Below, in pieces: positions 61,089 through 64,000 of a DNA stretch of 64,000 nt (its first letter is position 1; each line of letters opens with the position of its first letter). The translations under genes were made by a program, and so were the position numbers. Where the stretch lies: NCBI GenBank assembly GCA_945643635.1, contig CALZFC010000019.1, forward strand, positions 285,001 through 349,000, written 5' to 3'. This DNA comes from Allodiplogaster sudhausi (Eukaryota; Nematoda; Chromadorea; Rhabditida; Diplogasteridae). The notes beneath the pieces are model-generated. The model searched no databases and was not told the DNA's origin. It saw only the letters and a list, made by a program, of their open reading frames with translations.

Positions 61089-63501
61089 GGGAGGGAGGGA
61101 GAGAGAGAAAGAGAGAGAGACAGGGAGGGAGAAAGAGAGTCTTTCAATGGTATACAGAGATGATGAAGAAGAGAGAAGAGAGAATAACGGTGAAGTTGTG
61201 GCGGGCGATGCCAATCGCGCAGCAGTAGCAGGCGACCCTTCTCTTCATTTCACTGCCTATCTTCATCATTCCCTCTCTCCTTCTTCGCCTTTTTCTCTCC
61301 ATCTCCCTCTCTCTCTCTCCGCTCTCTCTCTCTCTCTCTGCTCTGCATTTCGTCTCCTTCCGTCGTATGCAAAGCGTGCAAGAACTACCGGGCCAGAGAC
61401 ACGCACACGATTCGCGCAGGAGATGGAGTCGTCGGCCAGGGCAACAAATCAAGCAGAAGAAGTTGGAAGGAGAGAGAGAGAGAGAAGGAGAGAGAAAGAG
61501 AGAGAGAGGGAGAGAGGAAGAGAGAGAGGGAGAGAGAGAGGGAGAGGGAGAGAGAAAGAGAGAATAAACAAATGGATGGAGAGAAGTAGTAAGGAGAAGG
61601 GGACACGGTAGGCCGAGAGGGGGAAGAGGAGGCATTGCCGACTGCCGAAAAGCCAGAAGTCAAGTTCGCGCGCACATCCTCTGGACTATGGCGGCGTGGG
61701 AGTTGCCAAGACAGAAGAAGGGATGATGAAGGGAGAGCGAGAGTGATGAGAGGCAGAGAGAGAGTCCTTCCGTGGGTCCTTCCTCAGAAGCTTTTCGTGT
61801 GCCCTCTCTCTCTCCATCTAAGAAGTGCCTCGCTTCTCAGATGAGGGAGGCTCGCGCAGCAGGAAATGCTCCTGCCGATGCCGCCTGCGCGGTGTGTCCC
61901 GGGCAAGGGAGGAAGAGGGGATAAAGCAGGGAGAGGAGAGAGAGAGCGAGAGAGAGTGAGAGAGATGGAGGGAGAAAGAGAAAGATGGAGAGTTGAAGAA
62001 GAGAGGGAAAGAGAGAGAATGGGATAAAACAGAGGGCGAGGAACTGAAGGAGAGGAATAATATCACATGGAGGGCGACAAAAGTAAAAGGCAGAGCGGGA
62101 GTAATTGCATAGATGTTTTGCCACGTTATAATCAAATTTTGATGTAATAATGAAGAAGTTGAATGTCCATGAATATGACGAAAGAAGAATATTTGTGATG
62201 AATGAATGAATGATACTTCTCACATTGCCATGACCGTGATCTCTGATGAACAGGAATGCATGGAATGATTTCCTTTCATGTACGAATTCCCCTCTGGCAT
62301 GGCCCACTTCCCTCCTTTCCCGCGCGGCTCTCCCCCTCATTCCCGGCATCAGCCTGAGTGCCACGGCGGATTGCCGCTGCTCTGCCTAATATAAGCGGAG
62401 AGAGAGCGAGAAGAACAAAGAGCCAGAGATAAAGAGAGAGAGAGAAGAGAGAGAAAGAAAGAGAGAATAGGTCTGCGCAACCATACCGCTGCTGCCGCCC
62501 GCCTTTTTGTCGTTCACACACGCGCCGTCTTCATCAGTCCATCTTTCCTCCACCAAATCTCCCTCTACTTCCGTTCTCTCTTTCTCTCTCTCTCCCTCTC
62601 TCTTTATCTCTCGCTCTTTATCCTTCCTCTCATTTCCCTATGTTTCTTTCTCTCCATGTTAGGAATAGATTCATTTAGAATTGTGTGGGCGACGGATGGA
62701 TTTGAGAACGATATGCAAAGGACAACGTCAAATTTTACTTGAAAATTCAGGAGGTGAAGAAATTAATCTAAAAAAATTGCATTCCAAATATAGAATTTTC
62801 CTAAAGAATTATTTCACAATTTTTAGTAAAGAAAACATTAGTAACATGGGAAAAAAGCTCGAACAAGAAATGTTTAAACTTCATAGTTCTTCCTGCAACA
62901 GTTAGTGAAAAATTTAGTGATCGGGAAGTGTCAATCAAATGTAGTAACCTAGACGAAACAGTCAAAGGTAAAGAATTCCGCTTCCATCAATTGAACGTTT
63001 AATGAGATCACGATAAGATGTCTGAAGATGAACAACCTCACTTAAGAGTACGAATATGCTCAATTTTAGAATTATGTAGGTGAGAGAGATTGAAATTAAG
63101 AGGAGGAAGGTAAAGACATCGATAGAATGAAACAGAATCATGGAGAGAAATAGGGAATGAGAGAAAGAGAGAAGCAGAGAAAGAAGAACGGAGAACACAG
63201 TTCTCCACCTACTCATGAACTGCGCACACGCCACAGTCTCGCGCAATGCTTATTCCATTCAGTGATTCCCTCCCTCCCCCTCCCTCTCTTTCTCTGCCCT
63301 CTCCACCGATCTCTGCTTCGTATGGCATCTCTGTGCCCTCCACCTCCGTCATGCTCCTTCTCCACTTGCGCATGCGCTCTTCTGATAACACAGGCAGAGC
63401 ACAGCTGACACCACCGCCCGCTCCTCCGCCATGATCCTCTTTACGCCGTGTGGAGAATAGTGGCAGCTGCCATGAGAGAGTGTGTGATTGGCGGAGGGAG
63501 C

Positions 63502-63533
<32 letters not shown>

Positions 63534-64000
63534 AGAGAATTGGAGAGAGGGAGCAAGAGATCATAGAGTGAGGAATATGTTGCGCGAAGAGACGGAGAGA
63601 GTCTCCATCCCTCCCGGACGAGAGTGAAATGAAAACAGCAAAGTGGCTGATTATTCAAGCTCCGCTTTGCCCATTCCAGGGGAATTTTGACTCCTTCCAA
63701 ACATAAGAGAGTGTGGAAATACGAAAGTGACATGGAGAAAGAGAGTGCGAGAGTGTGAGAATAGAGAAGTGAGGGAGTGAGTTATCTAGAGAAAGATTGT
63801 TAGAATGAGCTCGAAAATAAAGGGGATACAGTAGCTGATGATGTGCTTGTCTACATCACATGCCAGATTTTCTCTTCACTGATTGTGAGAAGTGCGCAAG
63901 TGACAGCCGCCTTGTGGACAGGCGCTTCCATCACACCTTTCCTTTTTCTCTTCCACTCTCTCTCTCTCTCTTTCTATCTTTCTCTCTTCCTCTCTCTCTC
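56689..64000. other. Purine/pyrimidine mosaic upstream of the HTH gene, no gene resolved
   Basis: The region alternates GA-rich and CT-rich blocks, for example GA at 56888-56945, 57471-57545, 60121-60240, 60335-60400, 61052-61140 and 61471-61565, and CT at 57601-57680, 59540-59600 and 60850-60890. Many copies of GCGCA lie between the blocks. Short sense-looking segments exist on both strands, but none joins into a credible gene. Two minus-strand pieces have good splice signals: 57121-57072 (QGSGNVADQEKRSGPRR) and 59681-59610 (LRSLAPQTSQFVHVVV). It is most simply read as a long regulatory region or large 5' introns of the HTH gene. Confidence 0.4.

Noticed and set aside
59634..61430. Plus-strand peptides CTNCDVCGARLRRLRRDG (about 59643) and VCKACKNYRARDTHTIRAG (about 61370) resembling the two halves of a GATA zinc finger
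   Set aside because: They are 1.7 kb apart with no plausible plus-strand donor after the first half, and the minus strand has better splice signals over the first segment.
62681..62905. 74-residue AT-rich plus-strand frame
   Set aside because: No homology, promoter or splice context; codon content is that of random AT-rich DNA.

Overview
The window is nuclear genomic DNA from an animal, almost certainly a nematode. It carries an intact cuticle collagen with the nematode N-terminal cuticle-collagen domain (49.6-50.7 kb), an OSM-9/OCR-type TRPV channel, a probably N-myristoylated neuronal-type globin, and many short introns of about 50-200 bp with TTTCAG-like acceptors. Species and genus cannot be settled from the sequence. 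A hallmark is the extreme density of (CT)n/(GA)n tracts in introns and intergenic DNA.

Layout, left to right: a partial minus-strand acidic protein (1-0.6 kb); eIF2B delta (+, 1.9-4.8 kb); an RG/PG-rich protein (-, 5.1-7.2 kb); repeat-rich non-coding DNA with an inverted-repeat element; an 18-exon SLC26/SulP anion transporter (+, 9.8-14.2 kb); a coiled-coil protein (-, 14.6-16.8 kb) sharing a 77-bp divergent promoter with a multi-exon gene I could not name (+, 16.8-20.7 kb); a globin (+, 21.0-23.7 kb); a TRPV channel (+, 24.8-28.7 kb); the spliceosomal helicase DHX8/PRP22/MOG-5 (+, 29.5-36.2 kb); WDR20 (+, 36.8-41.0 kb); SUMO E1 subunit AOS1/SAE1 (+, 42.2-43.9 kb); an F-box-like protein (+, 45.2-47.4 kb); a cuticle collagen (+); a four-TM protein with PPxY motifs (+, 51.8-53.4 kb); and a Brinker/psq-type helix-turn-helix protein (-, 55.4-56.7 kb). 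The last 7 kb, upstream of that gene, is a mosaic of purine/pyrimidine tracts with many GCGCA motifs.

The genes do not form one pathway. Housekeeping genes (DHX8, WDR20, AOS1) occupy a nearly repeat-free block of about 29.5-44 kb. Tissue-specific genes (SulP, globin, TRPV, collagen, HTH factor) sit in repeat-rich DNA. All gene models were spliced by eye. The SulP, globin and HTH models keep an open frame across every junction and total an exact multiple of three, which supports them strongly.

The most interesting points are a globin whose proximal F8 histidine is glycine while distal E7 histidine is kept, two GC-AG introns in the SulP gene, an apparent one-base frameshift at the start of AOS1, a candidate MITE inside WDR20, and the GCGCA/GA-CT mosaic at the right end.
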